A program made the translations under genes and the position numbers. A stretch of DNA of 64,000 nt from NP936 sp002726085 (GTDB lineage: Bacteria > Acidobacteriota > Vicinamibacteria > Vicinamibacterales > UBA8438), in the NCBI GenBank assembly GCA_036012905.1, contig DASCQF010000189.1:1-64000 (forward strand), written 5' to 3'. Below are positions 8,602-17,432 of the stretch, piece after piece; position 1 is the first letter of the stretch, and each line of letters begins with the position of its first letter. Under the pieces are notes generated by a model, which worked only from the letters and a program-made list of their open reading frames with translations, was not told the origin of the DNA and did no database searches.

Positions 8602-10235
8602 CCTACACACGACTCGTCCTCTGCCTGACGCTCATTGCGGTGGCCGACCCTGTCGTCGCCCAGTCGACATCCGGCGAAGGCGAGGCGATCTTCTCGCCCG
8701 TCACCTGGGAACGGCTCCTGAACGCCGCCGACGAGCCGCACAACTGGCTGATGTACAACGGCACGCTCGACAGCCAGCGGTTCAGCCGGCTCGACCAGAT
8801 CGACACCGGCAACGTGGCCGAGCTCGAGCTGAAATGGGCCCACAACATTCGACAGCTCGATCGGGCAGAGACCACGCCGCTGGTGGTCGACGGCATCATG
8901 TTCATCACCGAGTCGCCGAGTAACCTCGTGGCGGTCGACGCGGTCACCGGACGCCCCTTCTGGCGATACGACCACCCGCTGCCGGACGACCTGCGGGTCT
9001 GCTGCGGCCGGAACAATCGGGGAGTGGCGATTCTGGGCGAGACGCTCTTCATGAGCACGCTCGACGCCCATCTGGTCGCCATCGATGGCCGGTCGGGCAG
9101 TCTGCTGTGGAACCGTGAGGTAGCCGACCACCGCAGCGGATACAGCAAGACGGCGGCGCCGCTCATCGTGAAGGACCACGTCGTGACCGGGATCGCCGGC
9201 GGCGAGTACGGCATCCGGGGATTCCTCGACGCCTACGACGCCGACACCGGCGAGCTCCAATGGCGCACCGACACCATTCCGGGCCCGGACCATCCCGACA
9301 ACCGGAGCTGGGCGGGCGACTCGTGGCGAACCGGAGGCGCACCGACCTGGATCACCGGCTCCTACGACCCGGAGCTGAACCTGGTCTACTGGGGCACCGG
9401 CAACCCCGGACCCGACTGGAACGGCGCCGCCCGGGCCGGCGACAACCTGTACGCCGACTCGGTGCTGGCGCTCGACGGCGACACTGGCGAGATGTCGTGG
9501 TACTTCCAGTTCACGCCGCACGACGAGCACGACTGGGACGCCATCCAGGTCCCGGTGCTGGCAGACATCGAGCTCGACGGCGAGGCCCGCAAGGCGATGC
9601 TGTGGGCCAACCGAAACGGGTTCTATTACACGCTGGACCGCGAGACCGGCGAGTTCCTGCTCGGCAAGGCGTTCGCCAAGCAGACCTGGGCCGAGGGCCT
9701 CGATCCGAACGGTCGGCCCATCCGACGCCCCGGCACCTCCCCGAGCACCGAAGGCACGCTGGTCGCCCCGATCGCCGGCGGCGGCACCAACTGGTGGTCA
9801 CCCGCGTTCAGCCCACGCACAGGGCTGCTCTATGTCAACTCGTTCGACGGCGAAGCGCTGTTCTTCAGTCGCGAACAGGACTACGACGAAGGCAACACCT
9901 TCACCGGCGGCGGCACCGAGACGCCGCTGCCGATCGACAACTACCAGAGCTCCATCCGCGCCATCGACCCCACCACCGGCGACATCGCATGGGAGTTCCC
10001 GATCACCCCGCGCAGCCGCGCCGGCGTGCTGGCGACCGGCGGCGACCTGGTCTTCAGCGCCGACCCCGACGGGTACTTCTTCGCGCTTGATGCCCGGAGC
10101 GGGGAACCGCTGTGGAACATCGCACTTGGCGGCCCGGTGAACGCCCAGCCGATGACTTATGCCGTGAACGGTCAGCAGTACGTGACGATGACGGTCGGCA
10201 ACACGGTCTACACCTTCGGGCTCGATCAGGACTAG
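8598..10235 (+). CDS. PQQ-dependent alcohol dehydrogenase, methanol/ethanol type (possible lanthanide form)
   Basis: 545 residues from an ATG overlapping the cytochrome stop (ATGA at 8598-8601). Signal peptide ends VVAQ. Adjacent Cys135-Cys136 match the vicinal disulfide over PQQ in methanol and ethanol dehydrogenases. Metal-site candidates are Glu203 in GGEYG and Asn269 in GTGNPGPDWN. The active-site stretch is TPHDEHDWD: catalytic Asp312 is followed two residues later by Asp314. An extra Asp at that +2 position is the recognised mark of lanthanide-dependent (XoxF/PedH-like) enzymes, so a rare-earth cofactor is plausible but inferred. GGTNWWSP is the usual docking segment. It ends 4 bp from the convergent HAD gene. 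Confidence 0.92.
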   Translation: MTYTRLVLCLTLIAVADPVVAQSTSGEGEAIFSPVTWERLLNAADEPHNWLMYNGTLDSQRFSRLDQIDTGNVAELELKWAHNIRQLDRAETTPLVVDGIMFITESPSNLVAVDAVTGRPFWRYDHPLPDDLRVCCGRNNRGVAILGETLFMSTLDAHLVAIDGRSGSLLWNREVADHRSGYSKTAAPLIVKDHVVTGIAGGEYGIRGFLDAYDADTGELQWRTDTIPGPDHPDNRSWAGDSWRTGGAPTWITGSYDPELNLVYWGTGNPGPDWNGAARAGDNLYADSVLALDGDTGEMSWYFQFTPHDEHDWDAIQVPVLADIELDGEARKAMLWANRNGFYYTLDRETGEFLLGKAFAKQTWAEGLDPNGRPIRRPGTSPSTEGTLVAPIAGGGTNWWSPAFSPRTGLLYVNSFDGEALFFSREQDYDEGNTFTGGGTETPLPIDNYQSSIRAIDPTTGDIAWEFPITPRSRAGVLATGGDLVFSADPDGYFFALDARSGEPLWNIALGGPVNAQPMTYAVNGQQYVTMTVGNTVYTFGLDQD

Positions 10236-10239
10236 GGGG

Positions 10240-11025
10240 CTATCCGCGCACGAGTGGGGCAAGGTCGCCAATCGCCCCCACCACCCGATCGGCCCCGAAA
10301 CCGAGCTCCTCGGGCGGCTCTCCGGCGGTGCGCTGGATCCAGAACGTGGTCAAGCCGGCCGAGGAGGCCCCGTTGATGTCCCATGAGTTGGACGAGACGA
10401 AGCCCATCGTGGATCGATTGACCTGAAGGCGATCCAGCCCCAGCTGGTACACCCGTGGGCTGACCTTGAAGATCTTGATCTCCTCGACACTGATGATCGT
10501 GTCGAGCAGGGTGTCGATGCCGGCACTCCTGGCCGCCGCCTCCAGCATCCGCGGTTCGCCGTTCGACAGAATCGCCAGCCTCAACCCAAGCTTCTTGAGC
10601 GCCTCCAGACCCGGTCTCACATCCGGAAACGTGTCCAGCGTGAGATAGGCCTCCATCAGCCGGTTGCGCCTCGCCGGTGTGAGATCCACATCAAGGCTCT
10701 TTGCGGCGTAGACCAGGGCATCTTCGGTGACCAGCCAGAAGTCCTTGTGTCGGCCCATCAAGCTGCGCAACAGACTGTATTGGAGCTGCTTCGAACGCCA
10801 CAGCTGGGCCAGCGCGTTGCCATTGCCGGGGAACAGTTCCTCACACAGCGCCGTCACCGAGAAGACGTCGAACAGCGTGCCGTAGGCATCGAAGGCGAAT
10901 GCTTCTATTCGTTCATTGCGCTCGAGGCGTTCGGCCGGCTGGGAAGCAGACGCTTCGCGCACTGTTAGCTGGGGAACTCCCATGGCAATCAGTGCCTTCA
11001 CGAGGTCTCTGCGGTCGGCCTCCAT
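10240..11025 (-). CDS. Haloacid dehalogenase type II (HAD superfamily)
   Basis: 261 residues, ATG preceded by CTGAGGAGGG. HAD motif I is AFDAYGTLFD with nucleophile Asp46. Motif II is LSNGE, the Lys of motif III is in FKVSPRVY, and motif IV is FVSSNSWDINGASSAG, all in L-2-haloacid dehalogenase style. It would hydrolyse L-2-haloacids or act on a related small acid. The first 28 residues are an extension beginning DRRDLVKALIAMGV, which resembles a weak twin-arginine signal (RR-D-L-V-K), so export through Tat is possible. A TatA/E gene exists at 61636, far away. Convergent with the alcohol dehydrogenase. Confidence 0.85.
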   Translation of the reverse strand: MEADRRDLVKALIAMGVPQLTVREASASQPAERLERNERIEAFAFDAYGTLFDVFSVTALCEELFPGNGNALAQLWRSKQLQYSLLRSLMGRHKDFWLVTEDALVYAAKSLDVDLTPARRNRLMEAYLTLDTFPDVRPGLEALKKLGLRLAILSNGEPRMLEAAARSAGIDTLLDTIISVEEIKIFKVSPRVYQLGLDRLQVNRSTMGFVSSNSWDINGASSAGLTTFWIQRTAGEPPEELGFGADRVVGAIGDLAPLVRG

Positions 11026-11233
11026 ATGCCCTCCTCAGGGTCGGTTCGGGGCATCTTGGCCCCTCCCGCGTCACCAGCGGCGCCGTGCGGCGTGCGGCGA
11101 TGCACCCAACATTACCGCAAAGCCCGAGTGTGCCGCCCACGGATTGTGCGCTCCGGAGTTGCGAAACGGCCGAGCCTAGGCGATCATTGGCGCATCCGGA
11201 CATCGGCAGCCATTCGTGCCCTGGGAGGACCAG

Positions 11234-12292
11234 ATGAGCCATCGCAGTCTTGCAGCTTGGGTGACCGTGAGCGTGATCGGGTGCCTGGCGACGCTGCCGG
11301 TCGCCGCGCAGGGTCAGGTCCAGAGCGAGGCAGACACGGGAACGTGGACCCTACCTCGCACGCCGGACGGCCAGCCGGACCTGCAGGGCTTCTGGACCAC
11401 GCAGACCTTCACACCGCTCGAGCGTCCCGACCACCTGGCCGATCAGGCGTTCTACACCGAAGAGGAGTGGACCCAGCTCCAGGCGCAGCTGACAGTCGAC
11501 GGCGCCGACCCGCTGGCCCGCAGCGTCATCACCATCGCCGACCCGGAAGAGCGGGCCCGCGTCCTCGACCAGACCCACCGCGACGAAACCTACGTCCACT
11601 ACGACAACGCCATCTGGCTCGCCACCCGGGTGCCGAAGGGACTGTCCACACGCCGGACCTCACTCGTCACCGATCCGCCTGACGGGCGTATCCCGCCCCG
11701 CAACGACGCCGCCCGGGCCCGCGCGGCGGCACGGCGCGCGAAGCGTGGCGACCGCGGAGCCTTCGACGCGCACGAGCTGCGTCCGCTCAGCGAGCGCTGC
11801 ATCGCGTATGGCTACAACGGGCCTCCACTGCAGCCGCCCGCCTACAACGACGTACACCAGTTCTTCCAGACTCCCGACCACGTGGTGATTTTCACCGAGC
11901 AGAACAACAACCCGCCACGGATCATCCCGCTCGACGGGCGACCGGCCATCTCCGAGAAGATCCGGATGTATCCCGGCGACTCGCGTGGCCGGTGGGAGGG
12001 CGACACGCTGGTGGTCGAGAGCAGCCACTTCAACGATGAGACCGCCTGGCAGGGATCGAGTCGGCATCTCAGGGTCGTGGAACGCTTCAGGCGCGTGTCG
12101 GCCGACCGGATTCACTACACGTTCACCGTCGAAGACCCGAACACCTGGGACCAGCCCTGGAGCGCCGAGATTCCGATGATGGCCACCGAGGGCCCGATGT
12201 TCGAGTACGCCTGTCACGAAGGCAATCACGACCTCCGGCACATTCTGGAGGTGTATCGCAACATCGAACGACAGGAGGCCGGCGGCCAGTAG
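11234..12292 (+). CDS. Secreted protein of the PDLQG(V/F)W paralogous family, unknown function
   Basis: 352 residues, third copy of the family in the window. GGGAGGACCAG precedes the ATG at 11234; signal peptide ends VAAQ. Conserved marks: GQPDLQGFWTT, TPLERPDHLAD, SERCIAYGYNGPP, FFQTPDHVVIF, RIIPLDGRP, GRWEGDTLVVESSHF, YTFTVEDPNTWDQPW, FEYACHEGNHDL. It is followed 61 bp later by a heme/copper monooxygenase-like gene in the same direction. Function unknown. The 208 bp before it (11026-11233) hold no gene that I can support. Confidence 0.85.
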   Translation: MSHRSLAAWVTVSVIGCLATLPVAAQGQVQSEADTGTWTLPRTPDGQPDLQGFWTTQTFTPLERPDHLADQAFYTEEEWTQLQAQLTVDGADPLARSVITIADPEERARVLDQTHRDETYVHYDNAIWLATRVPKGLSTRRTSLVTDPPDGRIPPRNDAARARAAARRAKRGDRGAFDAHELRPLSERCIAYGYNGPPLQPPAYNDVHQFFQTPDHVVIFTEQNNNPPRIIPLDGRPAISEKIRMYPGDSRGRWEGDTLVVESSHFNDETAWQGSSRHLRVVERFRRVSADRIHYTFTVEDPNTWDQPWSAEIPMMATEGPMFEYACHEGNHDLRHILEVYRNIERQEAGGQ

Positions 12293-12353
12293 TCGCGCTC
12301 ACACAGGATGAGCGCCCTGCGCGACCCGCCGGGCGCCGTCTGGAGACCATGGC

Positions 12354-13634
12354 ATGACCACACGCACACTCGCATCCCTTTCGACCGGCGTCCTGCTCGC
12401 GCTCGCGACCTCCGCCGGTGCGCAAACCGACGTTGGCGACGCCGAGGTGACCTTCACGCGGGACGTCGCCCCGATCTTCCAGCGCTCGTGTCAGAGCTGC
12501 CATCGCGTCGGGTCAATCGCGCCGATGTCGCTGCTGACCTACGAGAAATCGCGACCGTGGGCTCGGTCCATCAGGCAGAAGGTGGCCCAGCGGGATATGC
12601 CGCCCTGGTATATCGAGCGCAACATCGGAATCCAGAAGTTTTTGGACGATCCGTCGCTCTCCGAGCAGGAGATCGCCACCATCGTGGCCTGGGTCGACGG
12701 CGGCACCCGTCGCGGCAATCCGGCCGACATGCCCCCACCGCGCGAGTTCGCCGAATTCGACGACTGGCAGATGGGCGAACCGGACCTGGTCGTCGCCCTC
12801 CCGGAGCCGATCGTCGTGCCCGCCGAGGCGCCCGACTGGTGGCTCAACATCGAGACCGAGCCGCTGGCCCTAACGGAGGACCGCTACATCAAGGCGGTCG
12901 AGTCGAGACCCTCGCTGCCGGGGGCCGACAAGGTGGTCCATCACGCGGTCACCTATATGGTCTCCCCCGACGACGAGCGCGGGTTCCTCAATGAATATGC
13001 CGTAGGCAAGAACGCCGACGTCTTTCCCGAGGGGACGGGCCGTCTGATCAAGGCCGGTTCGCGGGTTCGCTACAACCGGCACATGCACGCGATCGGCGAG
13101 GAAACGCCGGCCGACGTCCTGGTCGGTCCCAAGTTCTACCCGAAGGGCTACACGCCCGAGCACGTGGTTTTTGCCGCCCATGCCGGAGACAGCTACGACA
13201 CCATCGACATTCCGGCCGGCGAAGACAACGCGCGGGTGGACGGCTACTACTTCCTGCGCGAGCCGGCCCAAGTCGTCTCCTTCCAGCCGCATCTGCACAA
13301 CCGCGGCAAGCGCCAGTGCGTCGAGGCGATCTATCCAAGCGGTATGGTCGAAACACTGAGCTGCGCCCAGCACAACTTCGCCTGGATGCTCAACTACACC
13401 TACGAGGAAGATGTGCAGCCGCTGCTGCCGGCCGGCACGAATCTGCACCTCATCAGCTGGTACGACAACAGCGAGGCGAATCGGTACAACCCCGACCCGA
13501 ATAACTGGATCGGATTCGGGAACCGGTCGAACGACGAGATGTCACACACCTGGATGAATATCTTCTACATCTCCGAGGAGGAATTTGATCGTCGCCTCGA
13601 GGAGCGGCGGGCGAAGCACGGCACGAACCAATGA
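12354..13634 (+). CDS. Secreted c-heme plus copper type II (PHM/DBM-like) monooxygenase-like protein
   Basis: 426 residues; signal peptide ends AGAQ. An N-terminal monoheme site CQSCH (46-50) is followed by a conserved RPWARSIRQKV and DMPPW segment. The rest resembles the two-domain copper type II ascorbate-dependent monooxygenase fold: His196-His197 (VVHHAVTY), His243/His245 (RHMHAIG), His313-x-His315 (QPHLHNRG) and Met396 in SNDEMSHTW correspond in order to the CuH and CuM ligands of peptidylglycine and dopamine monooxygenases. A hydroxylase fed by its own heme is plausible; the substrate is unknown. It overlaps the next gene by ATGA. A paralogue lies at 19783. Confidence 0.8.
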   Translation: MTTRTLASLSTGVLLALATSAGAQTDVGDAEVTFTRDVAPIFQRSCQSCHRVGSIAPMSLLTYEKSRPWARSIRQKVAQRDMPPWYIERNIGIQKFLDDPSLSEQEIATIVAWVDGGTRRGNPADMPPPREFAEFDDWQMGEPDLVVALPEPIVVPAEAPDWWLNIETEPLALTEDRYIKAVESRPSLPGADKVVHHAVTYMVSPDDERGFLNEYAVGKNADVFPEGTGRLIKAGSRVRYNRHMHAIGEETPADVLVGPKFYPKGYTPEHVVFAAHAGDSYDTIDIPAGEDNARVDGYYFLREPAQVVSFQPHLHNRGKRQCVEAIYPSGMVETLSCAQHNFAWMLNYTYEEDVQPLLPAGTNLHLISWYDNSEANRYNPDPNNWIGFGNRSNDEMSHTWMNIFYISEEEFDRRLEERRAKHGTNQ

Positions 13635-14532
13635 GCATCCGAAGCCGTCTCACGCTGGTCGTCGGCGCGTGCCTCGGATGCTGGCTGCTCGGGGCGCCGC
13701 CGTGGCGCAGAACCTGCAGTATCTGAGCGGACAACGCGTCGTGCCCGCCTTCGAAGGCTGGGAGCGGAACCCGGACGGGTCGTTCACCCTCTATTTCGGG
13801 TATCTGAACCGCAACTACCGCGAAGAGCTCAGCATTCCTCTGGGAACAGACAACCGCCTCGAGCCCAGCGGTCTGGGGCAGGTCCAACCCACCTATTTCT
13901 ATCCCCGGCGGCACCGGTTCCTGTTCAGTGTTCAGGTGCCGGCTGACTGGGGTGACCGACAGGTCACCTGGACGCTGACGTCGGCAGGAAGGACCGAAAC
14001 CGCGCGCGGATCCTTGCTGCCGGTCTGGGAAGTCAACGACCAGACAATCATGGAGAACCGGGCCGGCAGCGGGTTCGCCGACGGCAACCTGCCGCCGACG
14101 ATCGAGCTGGATGGCGACAGTGCGCGAACCGCGACCGTGGAGGCGCCCCTGAGTCTGACCGTCCAGATCGGCGATGACGGCATTCCTGCCACGCGCGCCG
14201 TCGGCGGGCCAAATGACGCCCGGATCGACGTCGACGCGACCGGCCGTCCGCTGTTCGGGGCGGGCCGCTTCGGCCGCCGGAACGCGATGGGGCTGCGGGT
14301 CGCCTGGCTCCAGTGGCGCGGCCCCGGCAAGGTCGCGTTCGACCCCTGGTACATGGAAGGCATCGACGACCACATGCCGGGCTGGGCACCGCCACCGCTG
14401 CCCCCAGACGGCAAGGTGGTCACCATCGCAACTTTCAGCGAGCCCGGCACGTATGTGCTCCGCGCCATGGCCGACGACGGCTATCTCTACACGCCGATCG
14501 ACGTCACCGTCACCGTCAGCGACCGACCCTGA
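13631..14532 (+). CDS. Small secreted partner of the copper monooxygenase (signal peptide frameshifted)
   Basis: The ATG at 13631 overlaps the upstream stop (ATGA) and encodes a good signal peptide start (MSIRSRLTLVVGACLGCWLLG). That frame stops soon after. The mature protein continues in the next frame from about 13695 (AAVAQNLQYLSG) to the stop at 14532. One extra G in the GGGG run at 13691-13694 restores a continuous LLGGAAVAQ cleavage region, so this is a one-base deletion or a homopolymer error. The mature part shares GYLNRNY.EEL, QPTYFYPRRH, VPADWGDRQV and a C-terminal PKD-like sandwich with its paralogue at 21119. Function unknown; probably works with the copper enzyme. Confidence 0.75.
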
Positions 14533-14638
14533 CGCGGCCCCTGTTCTCCGTCACGCTCGAACCCGCACCAGGCGGCGAGTGAATATCCCTGTTCGGGGCA
14601 CGTAGACCCAGCACGCGCGCTACTTTCCGGGAGAGAAC

Positions 14639-16066
14639 ATGACCAGACTGGCCGCTCGTATCCGCAAGGTGCCGCTCGCGCTGGCGCTGCTGCTCTCGGG
14701 AATCGCTGCAGGAGCTGCCGCCGCGCAAGACGCGATCGTCGGCGACTGGCAGGGGACGCTCGAGATACCCGGGGCCACGCTGCCGCTGATCTTTCACATC
14801 ACACAGACCGACGACGGGCTGACGGCGACGCTGGACAGTCCCGCACAGGGTTCCAGCGGAATCCCCGTCAGCCGGGTGGTGTTCGAGCCTCCTCGGATCG
14901 GGCTCGAAGTCGCCGCCGTCAACGGCGGCTATGCCGGTGAGCTGGACGGGGACACGATCACCGGTACCTGGAGCCAGAACGGTGGCGAACTGGCCTTGAC
15001 GCTGGAACGCGCCAGCGGCGCGGCCGCCATGCCGAACCGGCCGCAGGAGCCACAGGCACCCTTTCCGTATCGAGTGGAAGAGGTGCGCATCGCCGGCTCG
15101 GAACCCGACGTCACCCTCGCGGGCACCCTCACCGCGCCCCAGGGCGAAGGCCCGTTCCCGGCGGTCGTCCTGATTAGTGGGTCGGGTCCCCAGGACCGGG
15201 ACGAGTCATTGATGGGACACCGCCCCTTTCTGGTCCTCGCCGACCACTTGTCACGGCGCGGCGTGGCGGTGCTGCGTCTGGACGACCGGGGCGTGGGAGC
15301 GTCTACTGGCTCCTTCGCCGCCGCGACCCTGGTCGAGTTCGCCGACGACACTCAGTCCGCGGTCCGCTTCCTCGACGAGCGCGCCGACATCGGTCCGATC
15401 GGCCTCATCGGGCACAGCGAGGGCGGCCTCGTGGCGCCGTTGGTGGCCAACCGTTCATCAAGGGTGCGGTTCGTCGTGCTGCTGGCCGGACCCGGCATGA
15501 CCGGCAAGGAACTGCTGCCACTGCAGAACGACGTGGTCATCAGGGCGATGGGCGGCAGCGCCGAGGCGGCCGCCGCCAATCGCGAAATACAGGTCGCCCT
15601 GATCACCGTGCTCGAATCGGTGAACGATCCGGAGGCCGCCCGCGTCAGGATGCGCGAAATTCTCGTCGACGCACTCACCCGGCCAGGTGGCCGTACAGCC
15701 GACGAGCTCGAACCGCAGATTCAGGCGCAACTGGCGCAACTGACCGGCGCGGGGCTCCGCTACTTTCTCAACTATGACCCGCTACCCGCGCTCCGCACGC
15801 TCGACCGGCCGGTGCTGGCAGTCAACGGCGAGAGGGACACACAGGTGCCACCGCGGGAGAACCTCGACGCGATCCGTCGCGCGCTCACCTCCGGTAACAC
15901 CGACGACTTCGAGGTCGTCGAGCTGCCCGGACTCAACCACCTGTTTCAGACCGCCAGAACCGGCGCACCCACTGAATACGGAACAATAGAGGAAACGATG
16001 TCGCCGGTTGCGCTGGAGATGATCACGACCTGGATTCTGGCTCGGGTCGACACCGCGACGCCCTGA
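14639..16066 (+). CDS. Secreted alpha/beta hydrolase with N-terminal beta domain
   Basis: 475 residues, signal peptide ending AAAAQ. Residues about 31-125 form a lipocalin-like beta domain (VGDWQGTLEIPG ... ITGTWSQNGGELALTLER) common in this bacterial family. The hydrolase domain follows (about 145-470) with the oxyanion segment ISGSGPQDRDES, the nucleophile Ser260 in GHSEGG, the acid in ERDTQVPP and the His in LPGLNHLF. It is probably an esterase or serine aminopeptidase-like enzyme acting outside the inner membrane. It lies downstream of the copper monooxygenase module in the same direction, with a gap of about 106 bp. Confidence 0.87.
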   Translation: MTRLAARIRKVPLALALLLSGIAAGAAAAQDAIVGDWQGTLEIPGATLPLIFHITQTDDGLTATLDSPAQGSSGIPVSRVVFEPPRIGLEVAAVNGGYAGELDGDTITGTWSQNGGELALTLERASGAAAMPNRPQEPQAPFPYRVEEVRIAGSEPDVTLAGTLTAPQGEGPFPAVVLISGSGPQDRDESLMGHRPFLVLADHLSRRGVAVLRLDDRGVGASTGSFAAATLVEFADDTQSAVRFLDERADIGPIGLIGHSEGGLVAPLVANRSSRVRFVVLLAGPGMTGKELLPLQNDVVIRAMGGSAEAAAANREIQVALITVLESVNDPEAARVRMREILVDALTRPGGRTADELEPQIQAQLAQLTGAGLRYFLNYDPLPALRTLDRPVLAVNGERDTQVPPRENLDAIRRALTSGNTDDFEVVELPGLNHLFQTARTGAPTEYGTIEETMSPVALEMITTWILARVDTATP

Positions 16067-16138
16067 CCGTCCGTCTTCCTGCCTGTCACCTCAAGGTCTG
16101 CGGCCGGGTGCCGATTGCCATGAATAGCACACCCGACT

Positions 16139-16714
16139 ATGCAGATTGTGTATCTGGCCGGACCCTCGCCGCATGGAATAGCCCTCCATCCTAGGGACGC
16201 GCACGCCGCGCACGGGCACGAATCCCGCCGGTCCAGCGGCGCGCACAAGACCCGCGGCAGTCAGGCCCCGGGTGACGATCTCACGGCGGAACAGCGGCAG
16301 CAGGTCGACGAGCTGAAGCAGGTCGACCGCGAGGTGAGGGCTCACGAACAGGCCCATCTCAGCAGAGCCGGCGCCTACGCCACCGGCGCACCGACGTTCA
16401 CCTACACCACAGGTCCGGATGGCAAGCAGTACGCCGTCGCGGGGGAAGTCAAGGTCGACACGTCCCCAGAGGCCGATCCCGAAGCAACGCTGCGCAAGGC
16501 CGAGGCCATTGGGGCCGCGGCCTCCGCGCCCGCGGAGCCATCGAGCCAAGACCGCATGGTCGCCGCCCAGGCCAGCCGGATGGCCAATGAAGCTCAGCAG
16601 GAACTCGCTGAGGAACGGTCAGACGCCGAGAAGAGTGACACAGACCACCGGCTCCGCGGCTACGGTCCACCGCCGCCGGACGACACGGGGCGCCTGCTCT
16701 CACTGCTGGCCTGA
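16139..16714 (+). CDS. SprA-related / putative metalloprotease CJM1_0395 family protein
   Basis: 191 residues. The core matches this small family: LKQVDREVRAHEQAHLSRAG contains an HExxH (HEQAH), followed by YTTGPDGKQYAVAGEVKVD, PEATLRKAEAI, AAASAPAEPSSQDRMVAAQA and a helical ELAEE tail. The HExxH suggests zinc binding, but no proteolysis is demonstrated for the family as far as I know. There is no signal peptide. Its 3' end overlaps the tail of the methyltransferase pseudogene on the other strand by about 55 bp. Confidence 0.82.
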   Translation: MQIVYLAGPSPHGIALHPRDAHAAHGHESRRSSGAHKTRGSQAPGDDLTAEQRQQVDELKQVDREVRAHEQAHLSRAGAYATGAPTFTYTTGPDGKQYAVAGEVKVDTSPEADPEATLRKAEAIGAAASAPAEPSSQDRMVAAQASRMANEAQQELAEERSDAEKSDTDHRLRGYGPPPPDDTGRLLSLLA

Positions 16715-17427
16715 TCTCCCCGCTGAGACGGTCGGTCCCCTGACAGGGTCATCCGATGTCCGAAGTGGGTCTTGATCGAGAGCCACGTCATGCCCGCGCG
16801 CCGCGCGAGCGGCAATAGCTCGTCCGGACGGAAAGCTCGTCTTACCGACAGCGGGCCGTCGTTGCGCAGCACAGCGTTGAACGGCCGCGTAAACAGCCAG
16901 CTCCAGGCGTAGTGGCGTCATCGGCGCACGAGATCGTTCACCACGATCCCACGGGTCGCCAACCTGTCGAACGACCGGAGCATCTGGACCACTTCGTCGT
17001 CGGTCAAGTGGTGAAAATAGAGCGCGCAAGTGACGTAATCGAACGCTCCGTCTCGGCCGCGCGCCTGGTGCACGTCGGCACAGACGAAGTGGAGCCGGTC
17101 GTCTGCCTCGCCGCGACGTCGGGCACAGTCGAGGGCTGGCAAGCTGACGTCGAGTGCGGTCACATGCAGATCGAATCCTTGAGCCCGACCCCACCGGATG
17201 AGCGCCCGCGCGAGATCGCCGCCGCCGCTCGCAACGTCAAGCACCCTGATGCACGCCCCAGGCGTCCAGTCCCGGCTGAGCGCCTCGAATGTCCGGACCG
17301 TGGCCCGGGCACCTCCAAGCCAGCGATTGATCGCCCCGAGGAACCAGTAGACCTCGTCGACCACCGCCTGCGGGGGCGTGTGGTCATCCATATATTCGCG
17401 CTCCAGGGAGCGCCGCGACAACCACAT
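16660..17427 (-). pseudogene. Class I SAM methyltransferase of a type III PKS cluster, interrupted by in-frame TGA
   Basis: The frame opens at 17427, 5 bp after the FAD oxidoreductase stop. It has a SAM site (VLDVASGGGDLARAL), a second acidic strand (VTALDVS) and YFHHLTDDEVVQML, and runs 169 codons to VVNDLVRR. A TGA at 16918-16920 then interrupts it. The same frame continues without a shift as RHYAWSWLFTRPFNAVLRND and on to FGHRMTLSGD before the next stop at 16660, which is the expected C-terminus. A CGA to TGA transition would explain it. No SECIS-like hairpin or catalytic logic supports selenocysteine here. Without the stop it would be a 255-residue O- or C-methyltransferase (SrsB-like role). 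Confidence 0.75.
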
Positions 17428-17432
17428 GATCT

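Noticed and set aside
16918..16920. Second selenocysteine codon in the methyltransferase
   Set aside because: The TGA falls in an Arg-rich segment (LVRR-TGA-RHYAW) where relatives have no Cys, and I found no SECIS-like hairpin at the right distance. A nonsense change or sequencing error is simpler.
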